Below, piece after piece: positions 6,576 through 15,808 of a DNA stretch of 30,970 nucleotides. The position numbers and the translations under genes are program-made. This stretch comes from a virus: the IMG/VR virus record IMGVR_UViG_3300021976_000055, positions 1 through 30,970 of that record, one strand, 5' to 3'. How positions within the stretch are numbered: the first letter of the stretch is position 1; each line of letters starts with the position of its first letter. The notes beneath the pieces were generated by a model. The model was not told the DNA's origin. It made no database searches and saw only the letters and a list, made by a program, of their open reading frames with translations.

Positions 6576-6728
6576 TTAATAGCGCGCGATCAGGAACGAC
6601 GCGACGCACACCGCGACGAATACGCCGAGCCACAGAATCAGCGGCTTGTGGACTTTGAGGAAGGCGACGCGAGTCAATTCGGTTTCCAAGGGGGTCGAAA
6701 CTCCAATGGGTGGGAGGAAGTGGCACAT
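6576..6728 (-). CDS. Small single-span membrane protein, first lysis gene
   Basis: From ATG 6728 the product has 50 residues; the last 30 hold a hydrophobic segment (about residues 28-46, LILWLGVFVAVCVASFLIA) ending in RY. A TTG at 6677 preceded by GGAAA is an alternative start giving a 33-residue protein of little more than the membrane segment. Upstream in the same frame the sequence is intergenic. It ends one base before the endolysin ATG, so it could be a pinholin or antiholin; that is inference from size and position. Confidence 0.5.
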   Translation of the reverse strand: MCHFLPPIGVSTPLETELTRVAFLKVHKPLILWLGVFVAVCVASFLIARY

Positions 6729-6805
6729 GGTCCCCACTTTGCCGCTTCGCTCGAAGCAGCGCGTTGATGCGCGTCGAGATTTTCTAAAGTCCCGCAAGTC
6801 CCCCT
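6729..6805 (-). other. Intergenic gap with hairpin between fibre and lysis genes
   Basis: This 77-base gap is one of the few in the late operon. It contains an inverted repeat with arms at 6742-6748 and 6753-6759 (CCGCTTC and GAAGCAG, one G-T pair, 4-base loop). No run of U follows, so I do not call it a terminator; it could be an RNA processing or stability element separating lysis from tail expression. It also holds a short direct repeat (GGGACTT twice). Confidence 0.35.
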
Positions 6806-7822
6806 TTAGGCCGTGCGGCGGAACCAATCGGCGATGCCGACGGCGCCGGCCACATTGATATTCACAACCAGACCCACGTCAGATACCGCTCCGATGAAGG
6901 TCGCGAGTGCCACCGTTCCGATTTGCTGATAACTACCCGGCACGCCCGTGAGGGAAGCATTGAACTTCAGGTTCGTCCCATCATTCACGATCTGCATGTA
7001 GACCCAATCCGTCGTGTTGAACGTGCTGAACGGTATCGTGGCGCTGCTGAAGAGAGCTCCATTGAAGGACGTCGGGCTATTGAACGCATAGCACACGAGC
7101 GGGCCCGAGGCCGAATCGAGCAAATAGGCATACAGATTGCCGCTCGAGTTGCGCACGTAGAGACCGATACCGGTGCCAGACCCCTGGCTGGCTGCCGCTA
7201 TCGCCACCTTGGTCTCTATGGTATACGGCGTGCTGCCGGGGGCGACCTGCGTAATCCCGTGAATCAGTCCATCGGTCACGCCGCCTAGAATGATCGAGCC
7301 ATTGGCGAAGACGGCGGTTGTGCTGCCCTGATTGCGCCACGTCCATTTCGCATCGAGCGATGTGCCTTCCATTTCATCATCGAGCGTATTCGGCGGGGCC
7401 GGGTGCGTGTCTGGCGTGATATTAGCGGATCCCGAGCCGCCGCCACTCACCGGATCAATGTAGACCTGGGCCACGCCGCCGCCCAAATCCGTGACGATGC
7501 CGCCGAAGCTGAAATCGATTTCCGTGACATCGGTGACGGTGTGCGTGCCGTCAGTCACCGTGAGCGGCGAGCCGCCGCCACCGGAGCCCGCGCTATCGAT
7601 CTCAACGCGAGCGCGCCCCCCCGTCTCATGCGTGACGGTCGCGCCGACGAATTGGATTTCGATCGCATGCCCGACGATCGGCGGGCTCGATAAATCACTG
7701 ACCGCAATGGTGCCCACCGCGGCATCAATTTTATCCCAGGCATCGTTGATCTTGACCTCGGGCTGCGATTGCGAGGGGTCGAGATACTTCAAATCGAGAT
7801 TCGGTGTGCCGTCGCCGCTCAT
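6806..7822 (-). CDS. Putative tail fibre / receptor-binding protein
   Basis: The 338-residue protein has an N-terminal PNLDLKYLDPSQSQPEVKIN segment that resembles the start of phage proteins with a virion-attachment head. Gly/Ser-rich linkers follow (about residues 75-150), then a C-terminal beta-rich domain (about 170-335) with a TLDDEMEGTSLDAKWTWRN start, as seen in LamG or concanavalin-like domains that bind glycans. Start ATG 7822 overlaps the stop of the tail tip gene. As the last tail gene before lysis, it probably binds the host surface. The receptor cannot be read from the sequence. Confidence 0.7.
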   Translation of the reverse strand: MSGDGTPNLDLKYLDPSQSQPEVKINDAWDKIDAAVGTIAVSDLSSPPIVGHAIEIQFVGATVTHETGGRARVEIDSAGSGGGGSPLTVTDGTHTVTDVTEIDFSFGGIVTDLGGGVAQVYIDPVSGGGSGSANITPDTHPAPPNTLDDEMEGTSLDAKWTWRNQGSTTAVFANGSIILGGVTDGLIHGITQVAPGSTPYTIETKVAIAAASQGSGTGIGLYVRNSSGNLYAYLLDSASGPLVCYAFNSPTSFNGALFSSATIPFSTFNTTDWVYMQIVNDGTNLKFNASLTGVPGSYQQIGTVALATFIGAVSDVGLVVNINVAGAVGIADWFRRTA

Positions 7823-10800
7823 GGTGATGCGCCTATGGTGATTGTTTGATCGGCGGGAATGCCGCGCCCTACGACTGCCGACATTTGATAGACGGCGCAA
7901 CGCAGCGACGTCGGTCCCGGGGAGCCAAAGTCAGCGACCTGCTGCGCATGCGTATAGAGGACGCTCGTCGATGCGGTGGAAAGCGTGCGCGCAACCGTCG
8001 CGGGACTGTCGTGATAGATATCGATCTGGAACGCGAGCGTCGCCTCGGAGAGCGGCATATCGACGCCACTCATCAACGTGCGCCCAAGACGATCGCGACG
8101 CGTCCAGCGAATCAGAATGTCGTCATTGCTTAGTAGCGTGGCATTGACATCGACCGGGCTGAATGGCTTGAGCGCCTGCGCGTGGCCCGTGAAGGTCGTA
8201 TCGACGCCGCTGCCGTAGCTTGCGCCGATCGAGACCACTTTGTAGATGCGCGCGCCACTGATCTCCGCCGTCGAGAGCATTTCGCGCTGCAGGTAGCCCG
8301 CGTTCAGGAGCGCGAACGTATCGCCGGCGACCGACTGGCCGATGGTGTGCTCGGTACCGCGCCGGCCACGCAGCAAACGCGAGAGCCGCCATTGTGTAGT
8401 GGATAACTGCACGGCCTCGCCGAACTGCACGATTTCCCAGCGACCATCGGCGCCCATCGCGGCCGCGTTCAATCCGGCGATGAGCTGCGCATCGGTGACG
8501 CTCGAGAAGCTGTAGGCCGCCGAGAGCACGTTGACGATAATGTCTGTGCTGTCGTCATAGGTGTAATGGGGCGATGCCGGAACCGCGTCCTGCAGCGTGC
8601 CAACGGTCGATTCGTTCACGATCGCGAACTGCGTGACGAAGGTCGAGCCGCCGTCGGTCGATTTGTAGATCTGGCAACCGCCCCATGAGTTGCCGCCCGC
8701 GGCACGCTGCGCGGCCATGTAGAAGCCGGGGTTGCTATCGGCGTCCTGCAGCGCCGGCAGATCGAGAAAGAGCGCGTTCGTCGGGGCGATCAGCTTCAAT
8801 TTCTGCGGCTGGCGCGCCGGCGGATTGGCGATGGCGTAGGAAATATAACTGCCTTGATTGTCGCGAACACAAGAGAGCTTGCGCAGCACGCCGGCGGAAT
8901 TGGTATCGCTCACGATGCGCAAGCGCTGAATGAATTTATCCACCGGCACCGCAATGCAATCGGCAACCTCGAGCGCCGACCAGGATTGATCGACGGAGAG
9001 CTCGTGGCCGTCCTTCGCGGCCCACGCGTCCGCCCAGACAATGTCGGCGCATTGCAGCGCGAAGGTATCGCCTAAGCATAGGGGCAGCGACAGGTCCTGA
9101 TCGTTGACCGCGCTCGTCGTCAAGCGAAACGGCGACTGCTGCTGATCGTCTTCATAATCGCGCGCGACCGACTTGTAGTGCAGGCGAATCGTGCGCGGCA
9201 AGGTCGTCTCATCCGCGCGGCTCGAGGTGATCGCGGGCGGCACGGTCGAGCCTGAGCCGCCGTCATAGGCGCCAAAGTCATCCGTCGTGAAGGTCGCGAC
9301 CACTTCCTTGCCGCGCGTGACGAATTTGATTTGGGTGGAAGATTCAACTCCATCGAAGAACGCGACCGAACGCAATGGCGCGATGATATCGACCCCGGCG
9401 GAGACGCTGCTGATCGCGTAGCCATTGACATACGTCCCGACCAAATCCGCCACATCGTATTGCGCCGCCGTCATGCCAGCGCGCTGACAGATCGCGGCGA
9501 CGATGGCCGCGACCGAAACGTCCGCGCCGGCGCCATCGCAAATAGTCTCATCGATGGTGTAACCGAAATTTTGCTCCATCGGATAGGTGCCTGCGCCGCC
9601 GCTGCCATCCGGCGCGTAGGTCATGCCGGAAGGCATGTCGCCTGCGGTCACCGCGGCGTTATAGGCCGCGGTCCAAAACGTTGCGTTGTCGTTGGGTGAG
9701 TGCTCCGGAATGCAGGGGTTGAGCGGACTGATGGTCACATTGCCGCCGGCTGTGCTGAAACTTCGCAGGGCTGCGTAATTTTGTGACGTGTCTCGAGTCC
9801 ACGGGCCGCTCTTCACATAGCGACCATCACCGCGGATGCAATACCCAGCGAAGGGCGCGGCAGGCAATCCGGCGCATGGATCCAAGGGCGCAGCCGGTTC
9901 TCGATACACGGCGACGATAAGATCTTGGGTGGCAAAATACCAATAATTGGATACGGACCCTTGTGACTCTCGCCATTTGCCGGTGGGCGACGGCGGAGAC
10001 GGGAACGCCGTTCGATCGAAGGGCGTCGTCAACAATAATGTATAGGACTCCTCCCATTGCGAGTCAGGTATCCAATAGGGCGATGTCGGGTCGGTGTCCG
10101 CTGGCCCAAAAATTGGGTTGAAAATTGGCCCGTTGCCACTCAAATCGGTGAACGATGGCTTGGCAAAGTTGAAATGCAGTTGCAGCGAATAGATGTTGGT
10201 CGACCGAGATACGCCGGGGCCGGGCGTCGGCTGAGCGGCGCAAAGCTGACCCAGGTTGCCCCGCGCCGGCGTCGTATCGTCCATCGAGCTGTAACTTATA
10301 AACACATCAGGCACGTAGCCGTAGCAGGTAGCGGCCAAGGCTTGCACGGCGGCAAGCGAGGTATGCGGCGTGTTGTAATCTCCCGGAAAAGACGGCTGGG
10401 TCGACAAATTGGAGTCGACGTGGCGCAAGTAGAAGGTATTCGTGTTAGCCGAATTGGTCGGATCTTCCGTGGTCGCGCCGGAGTTCCACGGATACAGAAC
10501 CTCATTCGAGGTGTGGGTCTGGGTCGAGCACGCGCCGGTGCCGGAGGTATAGCACTCGAACGTGAAATTCGGATGCCGCAGTCCCTGACTCATCGCGAGC
10601 GAGCGATTGGTGTACACCATATAGGCGAGCGCGCGAAACCCGAGCACGTTGCCAAACCCTTCGATCGCCTCAATGGTCGGGTCTGCAATCTGATCTTCGG
10701 TGCCGAGATGAAGCGTAAAGCCTTCGGCATAGGCGGCACTGGCGGTCAGACGATTGGCGTAGTCCAGATCAGATTCGGCGATCTGCCCGGTGGCGGTGTC

Positions 10801-11166
10801 GGCATCCTGCTGCGGCCGGATGTCATAGACGATGGTGCCATTTTCCCAGATTCGACTGACGCCGGCGATCGCGCCGACCTCATCCGGATCATCATCCTTG
10901 ACCCGTTCGCAAAGACCGATCGCGATGCTCTGCGTATAGCTGTAGGTGGTTTGCTGCGGGCCGCCCTTGCCGCCGCTTTCATCCTCATGCTCGACGTAGG
11001 GCGCGAGCCAAATAACGGTCCCCGCGACTGTGAACGTGCCAAAGCCAATGGGCACCGGTTCGCCTACCATCGAGGTGGTGGTGCGGTTGTCCGTGATCTT
11101 CGGGCCATTCGGCAGCTGGGTCGGAAAGAGCGCGGAACCCGCGAGCGCACCCAAGGCCAAGCCCAA
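7819..11166 (-). CDS. Large tail tip protein (J-like / Phage-tail_3 type)
   Basis: From TTG 11166 the protein has 1115 residues. It has an N-terminal region with PIGFGTFTVAGTVIW, a segment about residues 155-210 (LHLGTEDQIADP, IEGFGNVLGFRALAYMVY, NFTFE) characteristic of phage and GTA-type tip proteins, a central domain (about 540-760) like Phage-tail_3, and C-terminal fibronectin-like strands. It would form the distal tail hub that contacts the cell. The frame stays open and convincingly coding for about 24 codons upstream of the TTG (a Gly/Val/Ala-rich hydrophobic stretch usual for this family), up to a stop at 11242, without any ATG, GTG or TTG. An ATT at 11238-11236 overlapping the previous TAG is the best candidate for the true start. 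Confidence 0.88.
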   Translation of the reverse strand: MGLALGALAGSALFPTQLPNGPKITDNRTTTSMVGEPVPIGFGTFTVAGTVIWLAPYVEHEDESGGKGGPQQTTYSYTQSIAIGLCERVKDDDPDEVGAIAGVSRIWENGTIVYDIRPQQDADTATGQIAESDLDYANRLTASAAYAEGFTLHLGTEDQIADPTIEAIEGFGNVLGFRALAYMVYTNRSLAMSQGLRHPNFTFECYTSGTGACSTQTHTSNEVLYPWNSGATTEDPTNSANTNTFYLRHVDSNLSTQPSFPGDYNTPHTSLAAVQALAATCYGYVPDVFISYSSMDDTTPARGNLGQLCAAQPTPGPGVSRSTNIYSLQLHFNFAKPSFTDLSGNGPIFNPIFGPADTDPTSPYWIPDSQWEESYTLLLTTPFDRTAFPSPPSPTGKWRESQGSVSNYWYFATQDLIVAVYREPAAPLDPCAGLPAAPFAGYCIRGDGRYVKSGPWTRDTSQNYAALRSFSTAGGNVTISPLNPCIPEHSPNDNATFWTAAYNAAVTAGDMPSGMTYAPDGSGGAGTYPMEQNFGYTIDETICDGAGADVSVAAIVAAICQRAGMTAAQYDVADLVGTYVNGYAISSVSAGVDIIAPLRSVAFFDGVESSTQIKFVTRGKEVVATFTTDDFGAYDGGSGSTVPPAITSSRADETTLPRTIRLHYKSVARDYEDDQQQSPFRLTTSAVNDQDLSLPLCLGDTFALQCADIVWADAWAAKDGHELSVDQSWSALEVADCIAVPVDKFIQRLRIVSDTNSAGVLRKLSCVRDNQGSYISYAIANPPARQPQKLKLIAPTNALFLDLPALQDADSNPGFYMAAQRAAGGNSWGGCQIYKSTDGGSTFVTQFAIVNESTVGTLQDAVPASPHYTYDDSTDIIVNVLSAAYSFSSVTDAQLIAGLNAAAMGADGRWEIVQFGEAVQLSTTQWRLSRLLRGRRGTEHTIGQSVAGDTFALLNAGYLQREMLSTAEISGARIYKVVSIGASYGSGVDTTFTGHAQALKPFSPVDVNATLLSNDDILIRWTRRDRLGRTLMSGVDMPLSEATLAFQIDIYHDSPATVARTLSTASTSVLYTHAQQVADFGSPGPTSLRCAVYQMSAVVGRGIPADQTITIGASP

Positions 11167-11233
11167 CTGCGGATTGCCGAAGTAGGCACCGACGACTGTA
11201 CCGACGACGATCAGCGCCGCCTGTCCAAAATTG

Positions 11234-11647
11234 CTAATACGTCACCAGCGGAATCGCCCAGATCGATTTGGTTCGCGCCACCCATTGGCCGCCATAGGAA
11301 TGCTCGACCACACGCCCGATCATCTGATCGGTATGAATCATTGATTCCCCGGTATAGATCGCGGCATGAGCCGGGTGCGCTTGCAGCGGAAACTGGATCA
11401 ACATCAGCGCCGCCGGCTCAAGGTCGATTTGCCGGGTCAGGTGCATCATGCCATCGATGAGCAGCGATTGCGGCGCGCGCGCGTAATTCGTCGGTAGGTA
11501 GCGCAGGAAGATATCGCTACCGAGTTCATTGAGGCATGCGGCGATGAAGCCCAAACAATCGGCGCCGTTACGCGTGCGGCCTTGATGCAGAAATGGCACG
11601 CCCACCCACGCGCGCGCCTGGTCGATGACAGCCCGTGGCGCGATCAT
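11234..11647 (-). CDS. NlpC/P60 family tail-tip peptidase
   Basis: The 137-residue protein has the NlpC/P60 fold pattern: an N-terminal helix with AWVGVPFLHQG, then NGADCLGF with catalytic Cys31, and a PAHAAIYTG segment with the likely catalytic His94. Such proteins sit at the phage tail tip and cleave peptide cross-links in peptidoglycan during DNA entry. The order DUF2460, DUF2163, NlpC/P60, tip protein is a known module in GTAs and related siphophages. Start ATG 11647 overlaps the previous stop (ATGA). It ends with TAG. Confidence 0.9.
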   Translation of the reverse strand: MIAPRAVIDQARAWVGVPFLHQGRTRNGADCLGFIAACLNELGSDIFLRYLPTNYARAPQSLLIDGMMHLTRQIDLEPAALMLIQFPLQAHPAHAAIYTGESMIHTDQMIGRVVEHSYGGQWVARTKSIWAIPLVTY

Positions 11648-12603
11648 AACCCGCTGCCAAGTTCCGATACCGTCGTCGGGCCCGCGGTCAAGGCGTTGAC
11701 GCCCGGAATGAAGACGCCGAAGCCGCGGAAGTTCACGAGGTTGTTGTAATTCACTTTACAGGTGAAGCGCTGCCGATCACAGCCGCCCGTGAGCGTGAAG
11801 GCATCACCGGGCGAGACGCTCTCCGGGAACTGATCCCAGAACTGCGCCACATCCGCCGCCTGGCGCGGGTCTAATTTCACCTCGCGGCTGAAGCCGGTAT
11901 TGGCACCACTGGTGAAGGTCAACTCGCCGCCGGTGTAGCTGAAGGTATTGGGCGGCGAGGAGTCCTCCAACGTCACCGCGAACTCTTGGCGGTTGGTGAC
12001 AGCACCGACCACGCCGTTGATGATCGTGGTCGCGACCGGAAACTTACAGCGCCGATCGCCGAACTTCACCACGTTGCAGGAAGCTGAGAAGGTGCGGATC
12101 ACCGTCTGCGCGAGAATCTGCGCAAGGCCGCGCACCTCGGTGCTGTACTTGCCATCGCTGTCGTGATTGATCGCGCCCAAGATGCCCGATTTCGCGACGA
12201 AGTAGCCGTGCTCCGGTGCGCGCCAGTTGCAAATCATCACCGTCACCGGCGCCTTGTCGAGCAGCCCGCTTTCTATTTCATCGACCGTCACATCGAGCGG
12301 CGTATACATCTGCGCATAGGGCGAGTCCGGAGAGGTCTCCGGAAAGGCGCCCTGCACTTCCAGGTTATCGACGGCCAAGTTGCTGTTGCTCTGGATATCG
12401 CCCGACGTCACATTGGCGATGGCGTAGTAGCGCCCGGCGTACTTGTCGGTCGGGCTGTCGCCGGTGTCCGGGATCGTGATATCCAAATCGTGTTCGGTGC
12501 CGCGGATCATGCGGCCATCCGCCATTTCGATCGACCAGATGAAAGCGAGCGAGGTCGCGTCCTTTTGCAGGTCGGCGAGCAAAAGCGGCGGGATCGTCTT
12601 CAC
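11644..12603 (-). CDS. DUF2163 tail protein (TIGR02218 type)
   Basis: The 319-residue protein matches the DUF2163 pattern: an N-terminal helical lead, a beta-rich body, an LAQILAQTVIRTFSASCNVVKFGDRRC segment near the middle, and a C-terminal GCDRQRFTCKVNYNNLVNFRGFG. These paired cysteines are typical for the family. The protein is a structural part of the tail hub. I chose GTG 12603, which overlaps the DUF2460 stop in a GTGA; the frame further upstream to 12699 is a shadow of that gene. Confidence 0.9.
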   Translation of the reverse strand: MKTIPPLLLADLQKDATSLAFIWSIEMADGRMIRGTEHDLDITIPDTGDSPTDKYAGRYYAIANVTSGDIQSNSNLAVDNLEVQGAFPETSPDSPYAQMYTPLDVTVDEIESGLLDKAPVTVMICNWRAPEHGYFVAKSGILGAINHDSDGKYSTEVRGLAQILAQTVIRTFSASCNVVKFGDRRCKFPVATTIINGVVGAVTNRQEFAVTLEDSSPPNTFSYTGGELTFTSGANTGFSREVKLDPRQAADVAQFWDQFPESVSPGDAFTLTGGCDRQRFTCKVNYNNLVNFRGFGVFIPGVNALTAGPTTVSELGSGL

Positions 12604-13271
12604 GCGAGCGGCAACCGAATTTCCGCGAGTTGAATCGTCGCCGTCATGATCTTGAAATTCGAGATCGTCACCGACCACTGCGCATCGAAGCGGCACCACA
12701 CATCAAATTCCCCGCCCCAGCTGTTGGGCGTGCCGGAGAAGCCGCCGCCTAAGGTCACGAGGCCGGTGGCTTCATCCAAGGTCCAGTCGGTTTGGATCAC
12801 GCCGCCGTCATTGGCGATCTGGATCCCGGCATAGGTATGGAGCCGGTCCGTGTAGCTTAAGCCCACCGGCCGCGTGATCTCGCGCTCCTGGATGATGCTG
12901 CCCGCACTGTATTGCTTGATGAGCCGATAGGAGGCGGGCGAATCACCGGACGACACCAGCGGCTGATCGTAGGCGGTCGGTGTCGCATCCAACCCACAGG
13001 ATTTGTAATCGCTCCAATCGCGAAAACGAAAGCCCGACCACATGCCGCCCATTGCATGCCAGAACGCATTGATGTTCTCGATATCCGCCTGATGCTGGTT
13101 GCCGAAGGGTACCGCCTCGTACTTGAAGAGCGGCCGCGACCACTTACGATCGCGTCGCTCGTAGCCGCCCTCGCGGCTGGTGATCTTCACCAGGTAATTG
13201 GGCGCCGACTGAAAGCCGTAGGTCGAGCACTGCGGAAAGGTGGCGGCCGGATCTTGAATGATCGTCGGCAT
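12600..13271 (-). CDS. DUF2460 tail protein (TIGR02217 type)
   Basis: The 223-residue protein carries the hallmark GFRFRDWSDYK segment near residue 80-90, an FxxxxGxxxGFRF context after an INAFWHAMGG helix, and a C-terminal LAEIRLP ending. DUF2460 proteins form a distal tail ring in gene transfer agents and siphophages. Start ATG 13271 shares its first base with the last base of the tape measure stop (TAATG). Confidence 0.92.
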   Translation of the reverse strand: MPTIIQDPAATFPQCSTYGFQSAPNYLVKITSREGGYERRDRKWSRPLFKYEAVPFGNQHQADIENINAFWHAMGGMWSGFRFRDWSDYKSCGLDATPTAYDQPLVSSGDSPASYRLIKQYSAGSIIQEREITRPVGLSYTDRLHTYAGIQIANDGGVIQTDWTLDEATGLVTLGGGFSGTPNSWGGEFDVWCRFDAQWSVTISNFKIMTATIQLAEIRLPLA

Positions 13272-15808
13272 TAGCGGCCGTTCCTGCGCGCGGCGATCGA
13301 GAGCTGCGTTGCGGCGTTGTTCGCCGTCTGCATTTGCGAAGGCCGGCTGATGGTGCCATTGGGCGAGGTGGTCATGAAATTGTTCGTGACCTGCAGCGGC
13401 TGCTGACCGGCGCCGCCGTTCGGGATGATGTGCATGTCTTTGGCGCCCGAGTAGGCGAGCTCCGGGCCGTCTTCCCCGACGATGCCCACCTTGCCGGCGC
13501 CGATCGTGCCGCCGCCCGCAAAGCCTCCGATCGTGCCCGCGAGCGCGCCTAAGTCCGTGCCGGTCGCCGCAGCGCCGGTGCTCGCAATGGCGGATGCACC
13601 ACCCCCGCCGCCTAAAGCCCCAGCGAACAAGCTGGAAAGTCCGCTGCCGCTGCCGGCGCCGCCGAAGATGCTTTCGGCGATATTCTTATTCGCAATCTGC
13701 AGCAGGTCCCTTTCGATACTCAAGGCCATGTCGCGAATCGCTTGGGTTAAGGACTTCGCCCCGGTTTCGGCGGCCAAGAGATTGTCCTCGAACGCCGTCT
13801 TGAAATCATCGTTGATCTGTTTCGAGAGCAAGTTCGTTTGCGAGCCCAAGCTCGTGAGCTGGTTTTGAAACGCCTGGGTCGATTTCGTCAGCTGCGGCAT
13901 GGTCGTCGCGTTCTGATCGGCAATGGCCTTTTCTGCGTTGTACACCTGGGTGAGCGAGACAATCTCGGTCTGGCGTGCGGCCTCCAATTGCGCCTGGCCC
14001 GCGAGGGTCGTCAATTGACCGTTGGCAATCTGCGCATTCACGGTCGCCTCGACGCTCGCATAAGCCAATTCGGCGTCGGTGCCTTTCTGCACCTGTTCGT
14101 TGTAGGCGGCCTGGGCCAGCGTCACATCGCGCTTTTGCTGAAGCACCGCAAGGCCCGCGGTGTCGCCGGTGCTGGTGAGATTCTCCCTGAGCGATTTGCT
14201 CTGCAGATCGAACGCGGCCGCGGCGGCCACCGTCAGGCGGCCCGCCATGACGTCGAGATCATTGTTGATGCTCTGTATTTCCCGGTCGTCTTTGAGCTTG
14301 ATCAATTGCTGGTCGAGCAGCAGCAATCCCTGCTGTGCTTTGGTGCCGGCCGCGCCCATGTTTAAGAACGCCTGGCCGAGCTCGCCCGTCGTGATTTTGT
14401 AGGCAAACGCCGCATAGTCGCCCGCGTTGAACTGCGTGACCTGCTCCTGCAATGACTTGGAGAGATCGTCCGATTTCTTTTTGGCCTCCGCGAAGGCGAG
14501 CGCGCCGGCGTCGCGCTTGATGTCCGCAACGATCTTCGAGACGTCGCCGCCCGCGGCCGCCACCTTTTTGAGCGCGTCGGCCAAGGGGCCGAACTGCAGC
14601 TTGTAATTGGCTGCCGCGGCGGCGCCCAAGCCAAAGGAGCCAGCCTGTTGGCGCAGCTGCGCATCGTAGTCGGTCAGTTGTTTGAGCGCCTCATCGCCGG
14701 CCTTCAGGAGCGCCGGGTTGACGCCCGGATCCTTGATGCGCTTCTTTTCGGCTTCCGTGGTCGAGATCAGAGCCAGTTCGTTGGCGCTGCCCGCCTCCAT
14801 GATCGCGAGCGTTTGCGCTTCGGTGTCGGCGCGGTTCTTCACGATATCCGCGGTCGACTGCTTGATGATGTCGCCGGCTTCGGTGAAATTGCCGGTCGCG
14901 AACTGCACCGCCGCCGCGCCGAGCGCGCCGATGGCGGTGCCCAGGCGCTGGAACGCACCGACCGTTTCGACCACGGTAACGGCGACATACTTGACGCCCG
15001 TGACGATCAGGTCCGCCGCGGCGCCGAGTTTCGAGCCGCCGGTTGCGCCCTTCTCGAACTGATCGGCAAGCTCACTGAGCACCGGCAAGAGCTTCGCCGC
15101 CAACTGCACCGCCAGGCCGTCGACGATGACGGCTTTGAGGATCGTCACCCGCGTGCTGAAGTCATCGGCGGCGGCGGCGAGCGAGCCCGAGATCACCAGG
15201 CCCGCGTCTTCGGCCTCTTTCTTGAATTGCGCAAGGCCCGCGGAGCCCAGGTTCAATACCGGGATCATGTTCTGCCCGGCTTTGCCCAACAAATCCACCG
15301 CGATCGCGGTCTTGATCGGCCCATCGGCCATGGTGCGAAATTTATCCGCGATGTCGGGGAGTATCTGCGCCGCGTTCTTCAAGCTGCCATTGGAGTTGGT
15401 CACCGACACGCCCAAGGCCCGGAAGGCTTCACCGGCCTTCGAGGTGGCATCGCCGCCGGCCTGGGCCAAGGAGGTGTTCAAGTGCTTCAGGCCATCGGCG
15501 AGCGCTTCGGTGCCCAACCCGGAGGCCGCCGCGGCGAGTTTCAGCGAGGATAAATCCTCCGCCGTGACGCCGGCCGATTGCGACAGCAGGTTGAGCGAGG
15601 CGGCGGCTTCGATCGACTGCGCCGCGAATTCGACCATCTTCTCGATGGTGAACGCGGCGGCAATGTTCTTCGCAATATCGGCGAGGTATTCGTGCTGCTT
15701 CTTGGAGAAGTCGTTGAGCGCATCGGACGCCGCTTTGAAGGTCGCGGTGTAGCTCGAGCTGTCGGCCGTGAGCTTGACGTTTAAGGCTGCAAGATTACCG
15801 CCGGCCAT
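13271..15808 (-). CDS. Tail tape measure protein
   Basis: The 845-residue protein has the typical layout. Long helical, Ala/Leu-rich stretches fill residues 1-650, including an SLAQAGGDATSKAGEAFRALG segment seen in phage tail-length proteins. A Gly-rich region with short hydrophobic segments follows (about 690-780), and then the common ending FAGGGTIGAGKVGIVGEDGPEL. It sets tail length and is ejected with DNA. By the usual rule of about 0.15 nm per residue this predicts a tail of roughly 120-130 nm (inference). Start ATG 15808 lies inside the end of the upstream chaperone frame. Confidence 0.93.
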   Translation of the reverse strand: MAGGNLAALNVKLTADSSSYTATFKAASDALNDFSKKQHEYLADIAKNIAAAFTIEKMVEFAAQSIEAAASLNLLSQSAGVTAEDLSSLKLAAAASGLGTEALADGLKHLNTSLAQAGGDATSKAGEAFRALGVSVTNSNGSLKNAAQILPDIADKFRTMADGPIKTAIAVDLLGKAGQNMIPVLNLGSAGLAQFKKEAEDAGLVISGSLAAAADDFSTRVTILKAVIVDGLAVQLAAKLLPVLSELADQFEKGATGGSKLGAAADLIVTGVKYVAVTVVETVGAFQRLGTAIGALGAAAVQFATGNFTEAGDIIKQSTADIVKNRADTEAQTLAIMEAGSANELALISTTEAEKKRIKDPGVNPALLKAGDEALKQLTDYDAQLRQQAGSFGLGAAAAANYKLQFGPLADALKKVAAAGGDVSKIVADIKRDAGALAFAEAKKKSDDLSKSLQEQVTQFNAGDYAAFAYKITTGELGQAFLNMGAAGTKAQQGLLLLDQQLIKLKDDREIQSINNDLDVMAGRLTVAAAAAFDLQSKSLRENLTSTGDTAGLAVLQQKRDVTLAQAAYNEQVQKGTDAELAYASVEATVNAQIANGQLTTLAGQAQLEAARQTEIVSLTQVYNAEKAIADQNATTMPQLTKSTQAFQNQLTSLGSQTNLLSKQINDDFKTAFEDNLLAAETGAKSLTQAIRDMALSIERDLLQIANKNIAESIFGGAGSGSGLSSLFAGALGGGGGASAIASTGAAATGTDLGALAGTIGGFAGGGTIGAGKVGIVGEDGPELAYSGAKDMHIIPNGGAGQQPLQVTNNFMTTSPNGTISRPSQMQTANNAATQLSIAARRNGR

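Noticed and set aside
6729-6805. Hairpin as a rho-independent terminator
   Set aside because: No run of U follows the stem on the minus strand.
10057-11460. Plus-strand open frame of 467 codons opposite the tail tip gene
   Set aside because: It is antisense to a well supported tail gene, its product is Arg/Gly-rich with no domain pattern, and long antisense frames are usual in GC-rich DNA.
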